A stretch of 64,000 bases of DNA from Frigidibacter sp. RF13 (GTDB lineage Bacteria > Pseudomonadota > Alphaproteobacteria > Rhodobacterales > Rhodobacteraceae). The translations under genes were made by a program, and so were the position numbers. The stretch covers positions 186,001-250,000 of the forward strand of contig NZ_JAPNUE010000002.1 of the NCBI RefSeq assembly GCF_026626305.1. Direction: 5' to 3'. This document shows, piece by piece, positions 50,871 through 60,696 of the stretch. Below the pieces are notes generated by a model. The model was not told the DNA's origin and made no database searches. It worked only from the letters and a program-made list of their open reading frames with translations. Every line of letters begins with the position of its first letter. The first letter of the stretch is position 1.

Positions 50871-51812
50871 ATGCAAAGTCTGGCCTATATCGCGAAGCGG
50901 CTCCTGCTCATGGTGCCGACCTTTGCCATCGTGATGGTGATCATCTTTCTGCTCGTGCGGCTCTTGCCCGGCGATCCGGCAATTGCCATCGCGGGTGACA
51001 AGGCTTCCGACGCCGACCTCGCGGCGATCCGCGAACGGCTGGGGCTGACCCAGCCCCTGCTCGTACAGTTCTGGTTGTTCCTGACCAACACGCTGCAAGG
51101 CGATCTCGGCCGCTCGATCCTGATGAAGGCCCCCGCACTCGGCGTGATCCTCGACCGGCTGCCTACCACCGCCTTCCTGACCCTCTATGCCGTGACCCTC
51201 TCGCTCCTGATCGCCGGGCCTCTGGCTTTCGTTGCCGCGCTCAATCGCGGCCGCTGGCCCGACGCGGCGATCCGCGCCATCTTCCAGGTCGGCCTTTCCA
51301 TGCCGGTCTTCTATATCGGCCTCGTCCTTCTGACCTTCCTTGCCGCCCGCGCGCGGCTCTTTCCGGTCGGCGGCATCGGGCATGGTTTCCTTGAAAACCT
51401 CCACCAGCTCTTCCTGCCTGCGATGACCATCGCGCTTTACACATCCGCCATCGTGATGCGGAACCTGCGCGCCGCGATCATCGAGGTTCTGGACGCCGAA
51501 TATGTCCAGTTCGCCCGCGCCAAGGGCCTGCCGTCGCGCCTGATCCTCGGCCGCCATGTGCTGAGGAACGCGCTGATCTCGACCGTCACCCTCCTCGGGC
51601 TTTCCATCGGCAACCTGATGAGCGGGACACTGGTGACCGAGACGGTCTTCGCCGTGCCCGGCGTCGGGCGGCTGATGCTGGAAGCGATCTTCGCCCGCGA
51701 CTATCCGCTGATCCAGGGCCTCACGCTCACCTTCGCCGTCCTTGTCTCGGCGGTCTTCCTGCTGACCGACCTTGTGCAAAGCTGGCTCGACCCGAGGATG
51801 CGGCTGACATGA
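50871..51812 (+). CDS. ABC transporter permease, DppB/OppB type
   Basis: 313 residues, six transmembrane helices. The N-terminal LAYIAKRLLLMVPTFAIVMV and FLLVRLLPGDPA are typical of DppB; the EAA-loop is VQFARAKGLPSRLILGRHVL, which contacts the ATPases. The protein forms half of the inner-membrane channel. It starts 72 bases after the binding-protein gene and overlaps the second permease gene (ATGA). Confidence 0.94.
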   Translation: MQSLAYIAKRLLLMVPTFAIVMVIIFLLVRLLPGDPAIAIAGDKASDADLAAIRERLGLTQPLLVQFWLFLTNTLQGDLGRSILMKAPALGVILDRLPTTAFLTLYAVTLSLLIAGPLAFVAALNRGRWPDAAIRAIFQVGLSMPVFYIGLVLLTFLAARARLFPVGGIGHGFLENLHQLFLPAMTIALYTSAIVMRNLRAAIIEVLDAEYVQFARAKGLPSRLILGRHVLRNALISTVTLLGLSIGNLMSGTLVTETVFAVPGVGRLMLEAIFARDYPLIQGLTLTFAVLVSAVFLLTDLVQSWLDPRMRLT

Positions 51813-52663
51813 GTGATGTGACCCTATCCTTGCCCAAAGGCCGCTCGCGCCTCGCGCTCGCGCTCCGCCGCCCGGGCTTCCTTCTGGGCGCGGCGATCAT
51901 CGGCCTATCGACGCTTCTGGCGCTCTTTCCCGGGCTCTTCGCGCCCTATGATCCGAATTTCATCGACTATACCGCGGTCGGCCAGCCGCCGTCCGCCGCC
52001 CATCCGTTCGGCACCGACATGCTGGGGCGCGATGCCCTGTCCCGGGTGATCTGGGCCTACCGGATCAACATGCAGATGGCGATCCTCGCCACAATCTTCG
52101 CGCTTCTGATCGGCGTGACGGTCGGCGCGCTCGTGGGCTATTACCGGGGTGTTGCCGACATGATCTTCGGCCGCTTCGTCGATGCGATCATCACCTTCCC
52201 CTTTCTCGTTCTCGTCATCGCCGTCGTCGCGGTTCTGGGGCCGGGGCTCGTGAACATGTATGTGGCGATCACGTTGGTGGGCTGGGTCTATTATGCCCGG
52301 CTGATGCGCGCCGAGGTGATCGGCCAGATGGGCAACGATTATGCCGCCGCGGGCCTTGTGATGGGCTATTCCGACCGGCGCATCATCTTCCGCCACCTTC
52401 TGCCGAACGCCATCACCCCGGTCATCGTCTACTGGATGACCGACATGGCGCTCGCGATCCTCCTCGGCTCGTCGCTCGGCTATCTCGGCCTCGGCGCCCA
52501 GCCGCCGCAGGCCGAATGGGGCGTCCTGATCGCCGAGGGCCGCAATTTCCTCACCACCGCCTGGTGGCTCAGCCTGATGCCCGGCATCGCCATCGTCCTG
52601 ACCGGCCTCGGCTTCTCGCTTCTGGGCGACGCCATGGCAGACCTTCTGAGGCCGAGGGGCTGA
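51809..52663 (+). CDS. ABC transporter permease, DppC/OppC type
   Basis: 284 residues. After a first helix (GFLLGAAIIGLSTLLALFPG), the DppC signature PFGTDMLGRDALSRVIW is clear, and the C-terminal half holds AAAGLVMGYSDRRIIFRHLL as the EAA-loop. It pairs with the preceding DppB-type permease. Its start overlaps the DppB stop by 4 bases, and the next gene starts one base after its stop. A conserved GSSLGYLGLGAQPPQAEWG segment, normal in DppC, is retained. Confidence 0.94.
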   Translation: MSDVTLSLPKGRSRLALALRRPGFLLGAAIIGLSTLLALFPGLFAPYDPNFIDYTAVGQPPSAAHPFGTDMLGRDALSRVIWAYRINMQMAILATIFALLIGVTVGALVGYYRGVADMIFGRFVDAIITFPFLVLVIAVVAVLGPGLVNMYVAITLVGWVYYARLMRAEVIGQMGNDYAAAGLVMGYSDRRIIFRHLLPNAITPVIVYWMTDMALAILLGSSLGYLGLGAQPPQAEWGVLIAEGRNFLTTAWWLSLMPGIAIVLTGLGFSLLGDAMADLLRPRG

Positions 52664-52664
52664 C

Positions 52665-53650
<986 letters not shown>

Positions 53651-53654
<4 letters not shown>

Positions 53655-54649
53655 GCGCCCCGGTCCTCGAAATCCGTGACCTGCATCTTGCCTTCCCGCT
53701 CGGCCGCAGTTTCGCCGATCTGATCGCCCGCCGCCCCGGCCGGGCGGTGCGGGCGCTGAACGGTATCGACCTCGACCTCCGGCGCGGCGAAACCCTGGGC
53801 ATCGTCGGTGAATCGGGCTGTGGCAAGTCCACGCTTGCCCGCGCCGTCGTCCGGCTCTACCGCCCGACCGCCGGAACCGTCAGCTTCGGCGGCGAGGACA
53901 TCTTTGCCGCCCATACCCGCCGCGACCGGACCTACAACCGCCGGGTCCAGATGATGTTTCAGGATCCCTATTCCTCGCTCAATCCCCGCATGACCTGCGG
54001 CCAGATCCTGACCGAGGCGCTGAGCGTCCACCGCATGCGCCCGGCTGCCGAGATCCCGGCCCGCGTGGCCGAACTCCTCGACCTCGTCCGCCTGCCGCAG
54101 GACGCGGCGGAAAAACTCCCGCACGAGTTTTCCGGCGGCCAGCGCCAAAGGATCGCCATCGCGCGCGCGCTCGCCGTCGAGCCCGAGGTGCTGATCGCAG
54201 ACGAGCTCGTCTCGGCCCTCGATGTCTCGGTTCAGGCGCAGGTGGTGAACCTGCTTCTCGAACTGCAGGAAAGGCTCGGCCTCACCATCCTCTTCGTCGC
54301 CCACGACCTGCGGCTCGTCCGCCATGTCTCGAACCGGGTCGCGGTCATCTACCTCGGCCGGATTGTCGAGATCGGTGACAGCGAAAGCCTCTTTTCCGCG
54401 CCGACCCATCCCTATTCGCAGGCGCTTCTCTCCGCCGCGCCCTCGCTCGATCCGGCAGACCGGGGCCGGGGGGCACGGCTTCAAGGCGAACTGCCCTCGC
54501 CGCTGAATATCCCGCCCGGCTGCCCCTTCCACCTGCGCTGCCCACGCGCCACCGACATCTGCCGCACGGCGCGCCCCGACCTGCGTCCGATCGCCGGGCG
54601 TGGCGAAGTGGCCTGCCACCATGCCGATGAGATTGCCCTGAATGGCTGA
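53651..54649 (+). CDS. ABC transporter ATP-binding protein, DppF/OppF type
   Basis: 332 residues from the ATG at 53651. Walker A is GESGCGKSTLAR, the signature FSGGQRQRIAIARAL, and the switch histidine is in FVAHDLRLVRH. Walker B reads VLIADELVSALDVSVQAQ: the usual proline after DE is a leucine, a small but unusual change in this family (DEPVSALD). The C-terminal domain has CPFHLRCPRATDIC. It works with the DppD-type ATPase in the importer. It overlaps the peptidase gene by 8 bases. Confidence 0.94.
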
Positions 54650-56465
54650 CGACCTGTCCCGGGCTGCGGTGCCCACCGCCGCGCATATTGCTGCGACGCT
54701 TGCCGCCCTGCGCGCCGAACTGGCGACGCGGCGGCTCGATGCCCTCCTCGTCCCGCGCTACGACGCCCATCAGGGCGAATATCTCGCGCCCTGCGACGAG
54801 AGGCTCGCCCATGTCACCGGTTTCACCGGCACCGCGGGGCTGGCCATCGTCACCGCCGATACGGTGGCCTTGTTCGTCGATGGCCGCTACCGGGTGCAGG
54901 CGCTGGCCGAATGTCCGCCGCGTCTCTTCCAGCATTACCATATCGAGGCAGAGCCGCCCGAGGCCTGGCTCGCCACCGCCGCCCGGCCCGGCTGGCGCGT
55001 CGGCTTCGATGCCATGCTTCTGCCGCCCTCGTGGCACGACCGGTTCGCGGCGGCGCTTGCCCCGACCAGCGCCGCGCTGATCCCGCTCGATCAGAACCCG
55101 GTCGATGCGATCTGGCACGACCGGCCAGACGCGCCGCAAGGCAAGGTCTGGCCGATGCCGCTGCAATATGCGGGCCGCAGCGCCGCCGACAAACGCACCG
55201 CACTTCTCGCTCATATGGCGGCGCGCGGCGCGGGGCTTTATGTCGAGACCCAGCCCGACAATATCGCCTGGCTTCTGAACGTGCGCGGCGCCGACACGCG
55301 TTTCCTGCCCGCGCCGCAGTCCTTCCTGACCGTCGACGCAAATGGCCATATCCGCTGGTTCGTCGATCCGGCCAAGATCGGCACTGACCTCGCCGATCAT
55401 CTGCCTGCGAGCCTCACCCTCGCGCCGCCCGCCGATTTCCTGCCCCATATCGCGGCGACGGCGCCAGGAACCCGCGCCCTGATCGACCCAGACCGTTCGC
55501 CCGCCGCCGTCCGCCTTGCCCTTCAGGCGCAGGGCGCCGAGGTGCTGGCCGAACCCGGCTGGGCCACCGCTGCCAAGTCGGTGAAACATGCGGCCGAACT
55601 CTCTGGCATGCGCGCCTGCCACATCTCCGACGGCATCGCCTGGACCGAGTTCTCCGCCTGGCTGGCGGAATCCGTGCCCGCCCGCGCCGCCGCTGGCAAA
55701 CCGGTGAACGAGCACGAGGCCGCCGAACGGCTGGCTGCCTTCCGGGCAGCACATGAAGGCTATCTCGGCGAGAGCTTCGCCACCATCTCGGCCTCCGGCG
55801 CCAATGCCGCCATGTGCCACTATCATGCACCGGCCTCCGGCGGCGCGATCCTCCGCCCCGGCACGCCCTACCTTCTGGACGCGGGCGCGCAATATGACAT
55901 CGGCACCACCGACGCGACACGCATCTTCACCTTCGGCGGCCCGCTGCCAGACGGCTATCGCGCCGCCGCGACGGCGGTCTTCCGCGCTTTCCACGCCCTT
56001 GTCTCGCTGCGCTTCCCGCGCGGCACGCAGGGCCATCATATCGATGCCATCGCCCGCCGCCCGCTCTGGGATATCGGTGCCGACTATGACCATGGCACCG
56101 GCCATGGCGTCGGTCACTGCCTGTCGGTCCACGAACATCCCGCCCGGCTGGGGCGCAGATACAATCCGGTCGACCTGCAGCCCGGCATGGTCATGACCAT
56201 CGAGCCCGGCCTCTACCGCGAGGGCAAATTCGGCATCCGGCTGGAGAATACCGTCGAGATCGTCGAAGAACCGGACGGTTTCCTCGCCTTCCGATCGCTC
56301 ACGCTCGTGCCCTTCCAGCGCGATCTGATAGACCTCTCCGCGCTCAGTGCCGCCGAACGCGCCTGGCTCTCTGCCTACCACGCCGACGTCGCGCGGCGCA
56401 TCGGCCCGTCCCTCAGCGCCCGCGCGCTGGCCTGGCTGCATGGCCAGACCCCCGCGGCGCTCTGA
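54642..56465 (+). CDS. Aminopeptidase P family (M24B) Xaa-Pro peptidase
   Basis: 607 residues, the three-domain long form. Two creatinase-like N-terminal domains (DALLVPRYDAHQGEYLAPCD; LGVGFDAML-type segments) precede the pita-bread catalytic domain. Metal ligands are recognisable: LLDAGAQYDIGTTDATRIF (two aspartates), GTGHGVGHCLSVHEHP (histidine), MTIEPGLY and IRLENTVEIV (glutamates). It removes the N-terminal residue from X-Pro peptides. No signal peptide, so cytoplasmic. As the last gene of the peptide import operon it would process imported proline-containing peptides. Confidence 0.95.
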   Translation: MADDLSRAAVPTAAHIAATLAALRAELATRRLDALLVPRYDAHQGEYLAPCDERLAHVTGFTGTAGLAIVTADTVALFVDGRYRVQALAECPPRLFQHYHIEAEPPEAWLATAARPGWRVGFDAMLLPPSWHDRFAAALAPTSAALIPLDQNPVDAIWHDRPDAPQGKVWPMPLQYAGRSAADKRTALLAHMAARGAGLYVETQPDNIAWLLNVRGADTRFLPAPQSFLTVDANGHIRWFVDPAKIGTDLADHLPASLTLAPPADFLPHIAATAPGTRALIDPDRSPAAVRLALQAQGAEVLAEPGWATAAKSVKHAAELSGMRACHISDGIAWTEFSAWLAESVPARAAAGKPVNEHEAAERLAAFRAAHEGYLGESFATISASGANAAMCHYHAPASGGAILRPGTPYLLDAGAQYDIGTTDATRIFTFGGPLPDGYRAAATAVFRAFHALVSLRFPRGTQGHHIDAIARRPLWDIGADYDHGTGHGVGHCLSVHEHPARLGRRYNPVDLQPGMVMTIEPGLYREGKFGIRLENTVEIVEEPDGFLAFRSLTLVPFQRDLIDLSALSAAERAWLSAYHADVARRIGPSLSARALAWLHGQTPAAL

Positions 56466-56483
56466 CGGGGCGAAGGCATAAGA

Positions 56484-56511
56484 AAACCCGGGTCATCTCT
56501 GACCCGGGTTT
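56484..56511 (+). terminator. Intrinsic terminator of the peptide import operon
   Basis: Perfect 12-bp stem aaacccgggtca / tgacccgggttt with loop tctc, starting 18 bases after the aminopeptidase stop. The palindromic AT edges could also serve the convergent SH3-domain gene. Confidence 0.85.
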
Positions 56512-56571
56512 CCCCGTCATCCGGTCCAGAGGCGGACCGGACGGCGGCTGCGCTCGACAGCCTGTCCCACC

Positions 56572-57222
56572 TTAGCGGACGATATAGACGATGCTGTGGT
56601 CCGCATTGTTGATCACGACCGGAACGCCGTTGATATAGGCATAGGAATATTCACTTTCCGGAACCGGATAGACAGTCACGGTATCGGGAACGCCCGCGCC
56701 GACCACAACCTCACCGTCCAGATAGATGTAATCGACCGGATTCTCGGTGACGTAGGTGGTTACCTTGGTGTCAGGGGCAGACTCGCCGCCCGCCGCCGCA
56801 CCGGCGACCATGCCGACCGCGGCGCCGGCCGGACCGGCGATCAGCGCGTCAGCGATGGCACCCATCGTGCCACCCGCCGCAGCCGCGGCATCCTTGTTTT
56901 CCTCATAGACCACCGTCTTCACCTGGGTCTTGGTGCGGTCCATCGTCAGGATCATCGGTTCTTCGCCGACCTTCGTGGTCAGATAGTCGCCGAAAGACCA
57001 GCCGGTGTTGCCCTCATAGGTCACCTGACACCAGTTGGCGGCGTCCACGCAGCCTTCGACCTCGACGGCGGCACCCGCCGGGATCACGCCGACGATTGCA
57101 TATTGCGGGCCGGGGCCCTGGCGCAGGTTCAGATCGGTCGTCGCCGCCGATTCCATCGCCATCGCGGCGCCGGAACCCATCAGGCCGACAATACCGGCCG
57201 AGATCACAAGCTTCTTGAACAT
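56572..57222 (-). CDS. Exported SH3-domain protein with DUF1236-like C-terminus
   Basis: 216 residues from ATG 57222 with AAGGAG 9 bases upstream. A signal peptide (LVISAGIVGLMGSGAAMA, before MESA) is followed by a bacterial SH3 domain (DLNLRQGPGPQYAIVGVIPA, GNTGWSFGDYL), a glycine/alanine zipper-like stretch (ADALIAGPAGAAVGMVAGAA) and a C-terminal DUF1236-type segment (PVDYIYLDGEVVVGAGVPDT, YINGVPVVIN). Such proteins bind cell-wall components in the periplasm and occur widely in alphaproteobacteria, without a defined role. Confidence 0.85.
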   Translation of the reverse strand: MFKKLVISAGIVGLMGSGAAMAMESAATTDLNLRQGPGPQYAIVGVIPAGAAVEVEGCVDAANWCQVTYEGNTGWSFGDYLTTKVGEEPMILTMDRTKTQVKTVVYEENKDAAAAAGGTMGAIADALIAGPAGAAVGMVAGAAAGGESAPDTKVTTYVTENPVDYIYLDGEVVVGAGVPDTVTVYPVPESEYSYAYINGVPVVINNADHSIVYIVR

Positions 57223-57434
57223 GATATACTCCTTCAATGTTCGTGCCCGCACCGCGGTCCCGACTGTTCGGGGTTGAACTGCGGCGCTCGGACGAAAGAA
57301 CCCCCGGCCGGAGAGTCCGGTTCCCGCGCTCTACGGCCCATGTCCCTGAACGGGCGGGAATTCGCCAGTCAGCCCCTCTTGGCCTTTGCGGGCGAAGCGC
57401 TCATATAGGATCCATACGCTCTAAGAGGACCGCC

Positions 57435-58352
57435 ATGCTGGAATTCGGCCAGAAGCCCGCCCCGTCCGACAGCCCGTCTGTGGGTGATCTCATCCGCGAC
57501 GTCACCGAAGCGACCTTCATGAAGGATGTGATCGAGACCTCGCGCGAGATCCCGGTGATCGTCGATTTCTGGGCACCCTGGTGCGGGCCTTGCAAGACGC
57601 TCGGCCCCGCGCTCGAGGCCGAGGTGACGGCGGCGCGCGGCAAGGTCCGCATGGCCAAGGTCAATGTCGACGAAAACCAGATGATCGCCGCGCAGCTGCG
57701 CATCCAGTCGATCCCCACGGTCTATGCCTTCTGGCAGGGCAAGCCCGTCGACGGCTTCCAGGGCGCGATTCCCGGCTCGCAGATCAAGGAATTCGTGGCC
57801 AAACTCGCGACGCTCGCCGGTGACGGTGGCCTTTCCGACGCGATCGCGGCGGCCGAAGAGATGCTCGCCGAAGGCGCCGCCGTCGATGCCGCCGAAACCT
57901 TCGCCGCGATCTTGGGCGAGGAACCCGAAAGCGCGCCCGCCTTCGGCGGCCTCGTGCGCGCGCATCTCGCCATGGGCAATCTCGACCAGGCCGAGGCGCT
58001 TCTGAAATCCGCGCCGGAAAAGATCGCGAAAGCGCAAGAGGTCGAAGCCGCCCGCGCCCAGCTCGACCTCGCCCGCCAGGCCGAAAGCGCCGGCCCGGTG
58101 ACCGAGCTTCTCAACCGCACGCTCGCCGCGCCCGACGACCATCAGGCCCGCTACGACCTCGCGCTCGCGCTGCACGCCGCGGGCAAGGTCGAAGGCGCGG
58201 TCGAGGAACTTCTCGAGCTTTTCCGCCGCGACCGCGAATGGAACGGCGGCGCCGCCAAGGCCCAGCTCTTCAAGATATTCGACGCGCTGAAACCCAACGA
58301 TCCGATCGTGCTGAAGGGCCGCCGCAAGCTGTCGTCCATGGTCTTCGTCTGA
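57435..58352 (+). CDS. Thioredoxin-like co-chaperone (CnoX/YbbN type)
   Basis: 305 residues from ATG 57435. An N-terminal thioredoxin domain (FWAPWCGPCKTLGPALEAEV, cis-Pro in IQSIPTVYAFWQG) keeps the CGPC active site, and a C-terminal TPR-like region (ALLKSAPEKIAKAQEVEAAR, AAGKVEGAVEELLELFRRDR) follows. The combination is typical of YbbN/CnoX, a holdase that protects proteins from oxidation and passes them to GroEL/DnaK. E. coli CnoX has SQHC and no reductase activity; the alphaproteobacterial type keeps CGPC. It is 6 bases upstream of the Lon-type substrate-binding gene. Confidence 0.93.
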   Translation: MLEFGQKPAPSDSPSVGDLIRDVTEATFMKDVIETSREIPVIVDFWAPWCGPCKTLGPALEAEVTAARGKVRMAKVNVDENQMIAAQLRIQSIPTVYAFWQGKPVDGFQGAIPGSQIKEFVAKLATLAGDGGLSDAIAAAEEMLAEGAAVDAAETFAAILGEEPESAPAFGGLVRAHLAMGNLDQAEALLKSAPEKIAKAQEVEAARAQLDLARQAESAGPVTELLNRTLAAPDDHQARYDLALALHAAGKVEGAVEELLELFRRDREWNGGAAKAQLFKIFDALKPNDPIVLKGRRKLSSMVFV

Positions 58353-58358
58353 GGCCCT

Positions 58359-59000
58359 ATGCTCCTGAAGCCCGCAGACCTGCCTGAGGTGATCGCGCTC
58401 TTCCCGCTGCCGGGCGCTCTCCTCCTGCCGCGCGGGCGGCTGCCGCTCCATATCTTTGAACCGCGCTATCTCGCGATGCTCGACGATGTGCTGAAATCGC
58501 GCGAACGCCTCATCGGCATCATCCAGCCCCGCCCCGCCCCCGAAGGGCAAAGGCGCCTCTCGGCCATCGGCTGCGCCGGTCGCCTTACCTCGTTCAACGA
58601 GACCGAGGATGGCCGCTACATGATCGCGCTGTCCGGCATAAGCCGCTTCCGCCTGACCCGCGAAGTCACCGGCTTCACCCCCTACCTCCGCGCCGAGATC
58701 AGCTGGCAAGGGTTCGAGCGTGACCTTGGCCAACCAGAGACCGACGAACGGTTCGACCGCCCCGCCTTCCTCGATCTCCTCCGCCGCTTCTTCACCCAGA
58801 AGAAGCTCGCCACCGACTGGGAGGGGCTGGAAGATGCGCCTGACGAGGTCTTGATCAACGCGCTCGCCATGCTCTGCCCCTTCGACCACGAGGACAAGCA
58901 GGCGCTACTCGAGGCGCCGACCCTGCCCCTCAGACGCGAAACCCTGCAAATGCTGATCGAATTCGCACTCCGCGCCGACGGGGAAGGACAGTTGCAATGA
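58359..59000 (+). CDS. Lon N-terminal-like (LON substrate-binding) domain protein
   Basis: 213 residues: [20 protein letters not shown] and [14 protein letters not shown] are the start of the LON domain, [20 protein letters not shown] its core strand pair, followed by a helical C-terminal half with [20 protein letters not shown]. It lacks the AAA and protease domains of Lon. Such stand-alone LON proteins may present substrates or act in regulation; no activity is proven. It overlaps the following Trm112-like gene by 4 bases. Confidence 0.9.
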   Translation: MLLKPADLPEVIALFPLPGALLLPRGRLPLHIFEPRYLAMLDDVLKSRERLIGIIQPRPAPEGQRRLSAIGCAGRLTSFNETEDGRYMIALSGISRFRLTREVTGFTPYLRAEISWQGFERDLGQPETDERFDRPAFLDLLRRFFTQKKLATDWEGLEDAPDEVLINALAMLCPFDHEDKQALLEAPTLPLRRETLQMLIEFALRADGEGQLQ

Positions 59001-59179
59001 CCGACCGCCCCGAGTTCGACCGCCGCATGCTGGAAGCCCTCGTTTGCCCGCTGACGCAGGCGCCGCTGAAATACGATGCCGAGCGGCAGGAACTGATCTC
59101 GACCTCCGGCAAACTCGCCTTCCCGATCCGCGAAGGCATCCCGATCATGCTGGTGGATGAAGCGCGCGAGATCGGGTGA
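58997..59179 (+). CDS. Trm112-like family protein (UPF0434/YcaR type)
   Basis: 60 residues: [40 protein letters not shown] and the end VDEAREI. This is the YcaR/Trm112 zinc-finger-like fold, here with only one cysteine of the usual CP..C pair set (CPLT). Proteins of this size serve as small partner subunits of methyltransferases in other organisms; in bacteria the role is unclear. Overlapping start with the LON-domain gene places it third in the thioredoxin-led operon. Confidence 0.9.
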   Translation: MTDRPEFDRRMLEALVCPLTQAPLKYDAERQELISTSGKLAFPIREGIPIMLVDEAREIG

Positions 59180-59273
59180 GAGGCGGGGCTTTCCAATCCG
59201 CTCACTGCCCTTCTGCCCCTCAGGCCCATTCGATCCTACCGTCCGGAGTCGAGTGCAAGCATCACAAACCCTG

Positions 59274-59636
59274 TCAGGACTGGACCCGGTAGACCTTCGA
59301 GACGATGCGCCACGCTCCTTCGTGGCGGACAAGGGTCAGCAGGTCGTCAAAACGCATTCCCGCCCAATCATCCTCGACATGCGCGACCGCAATGTCACCG
59401 TGAACCGCAAGGCTGCGAATCGACCAGGAAACGTTTGCCGCACCACTCGCCGCCTCCTCGCACATACGAATGAACGCATCGCGAGAATTCCAGAGAAGTT
59501 CGCCATCGAAGTGACCCACTTCGCTCGCCTTCTCGAAGAATATCCGCTCAAGCGCGGGACGATCGCCCGCGGTCATGGCCGTCACGTAGGTGTGGACGAC
59601 GTCGACGATGGCAGCGACAGTTTCTTGGTCGGTCAT
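59274..59636 (-). CDS. NTF2-like (SnoaL/lumazine-binding type) protein
   Basis: 120 residues of the cone-like NTF2 fold: VVHTYVTAMTAGDRPALERI FF with a long first helix, SRDAFIRMCEEAA and the beta strands VAHVEDDWAGMRFDDLLTLV followed by WRIVSKVY. No catalytic residue pattern identifies a reaction. It probably binds a small molecule. It stands alone, divergent from nothing, with a 272-base non-coding region behind its start (59637-59908) in which I see no feature other than cgaacg/cgttcg repeats. Confidence 0.82.
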   Translation of the reverse strand: MTDQETVAAIVDVVHTYVTAMTAGDRPALERIFFEKASEVGHFDGELLWNSRDAFIRMCEEAASGAANVSWSIRSLAVHGDIAVAHVEDDWAGMRFDDLLTLVRHEGAWRIVSKVYRVQS

Positions 59637-59908
59637 GGCTTCATTTCCCCCTGCGCGCGAGCCCCTCAGGTGTGAAGACCCGACAAGACGCTCACCAGAA
59701 AGCGCACATCAAAAGCGCCTCTTCGATGGCCATGCTACGCTTGAAACCGCTCAGGTCCCAAACATTCTTTATTCCGGCTCACATTGGTGCGCAGAAACGA
59801 ACGGACGTTCGGGCAAACCCATTTACCCATCCATACCCGGCGCCAGCGCGGTCACGTCGAACCGCCGCCAGCTTCGATCCCGCTGAGAAGGCCCTCGGCC
59901 CAAGCTCC

Positions 59909-60451
59909 CTAAAGGTCGGCGGACGCCTTGATATGCGCCCTGATCTTCTTCATCGCCCAGTCGTAGTGGCTCGACGTGGCCGAGACGCAGTAGGACCCGA
60001 GCGTCGTCGTGCCCGTCCAGGTGAGAACCCCTTTCCTGAACAACTCCTCATTGCTGAACTGCCCGAGCGCCGCCATGACCTTGTGATGGCTCTCTTCGAG
60101 CAATCGCATCGCCTCCTCGCAAGGCGTGCTCAGGTGCTTGCGCCAGATCTCCACGTTCATGTCGCCGTAGGTCTTCCAGTTGTAGGGCGCGGGAATGAAG
60201 GGTCTGTTCTCTCCGGCCCGGTTCGACGCGATCCAGTTGAGCAGAAGCTGGTCCCACTCATACAGGTGCACGAGAATGTCGCGCAGGTTCCTGTCGCGCG
60301 CCCAGTGGGCTTCCTTGCCCACAAAGCCCGGACCATAGAAGAGCGGCGCCGCGCGCACTGCCGGGTTCATCGAAGAGATCAGTTTGAGGAGCTTCCCGAA
60401 CTGCGTGTCTGCCGCCTCGATCAGTTCGGTCTTGGTCGTCGGTCGGGCCAT
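59909..60451 (-). CDS. ClbS/DfsB-type four-helix-bundle protein
   Basis: 180 residues. The family features are the N-terminal TKTELIEAADTQFGKLLKLI, the RNLRDILVHLYEWDQLLLNW segment with its histidine and W, and APYNWKTYGDMNVEIWRKHL. The fold is the DinB/DfsB four-helix bundle. ClbS protects E. coli against its own genotoxin colibactin by hydrolysing it; DfsB relatives in other genomes are of unknown use, so resistance or stress function is only inferred. There are 245 non-coding bases before ubiH. Confidence 0.85.
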   Translation of the reverse strand: MARPTTKTELIEAADTQFGKLLKLISSMNPAVRAAPLFYGPGFVGKEAHWARDRNLRDILVHLYEWDQLLLNWIASNRAGENRPFIPAPYNWKTYGDMNVEIWRKHLSTPCEEAMRLLEESHHKVMAALGQFSNEELFRKGVLTWTGTTTLGSYCVSATSSHYDWAMKKIRAHIKASADL

Positions 60452-60696
60452 GGGGCTATCGTACCTCTGGTCATTGCTGGCGCGTCAATCGAGCCCTTAG
60501 CACGTTTTGCGCGATTCCGGCAGGCGGCACGCTGCCAAAGCTTGTGGCACTTTACGCCGCATCATACCGGAACATATTGATCTTGTTAGATATTACTGGC
60601 CAGCGTTGCCTGAGGCCTGCCGCGCGCCGAATGCCACGGCCAAAGCCCAGGCTCCCGCGATGGGGACCGTCCCACAGGCAAATCCCGGGTGACGGG

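Noticed and set aside
49182-51779. Very long open frame on the minus strand opposite the peptide importer genes
   Set aside because: It is the codon-bias shadow of the real plus-strand genes in high-GC DNA. It has no family resemblance, no RBS, and is rich in low-complexity D/R/G residues.
54345-56441. Long minus-strand frame opposite dppF and the aminopeptidase gene
   Set aside because: Same reason: the plus strand holds clear ABC ATPase and M24 motifs, and the minus frame has none.
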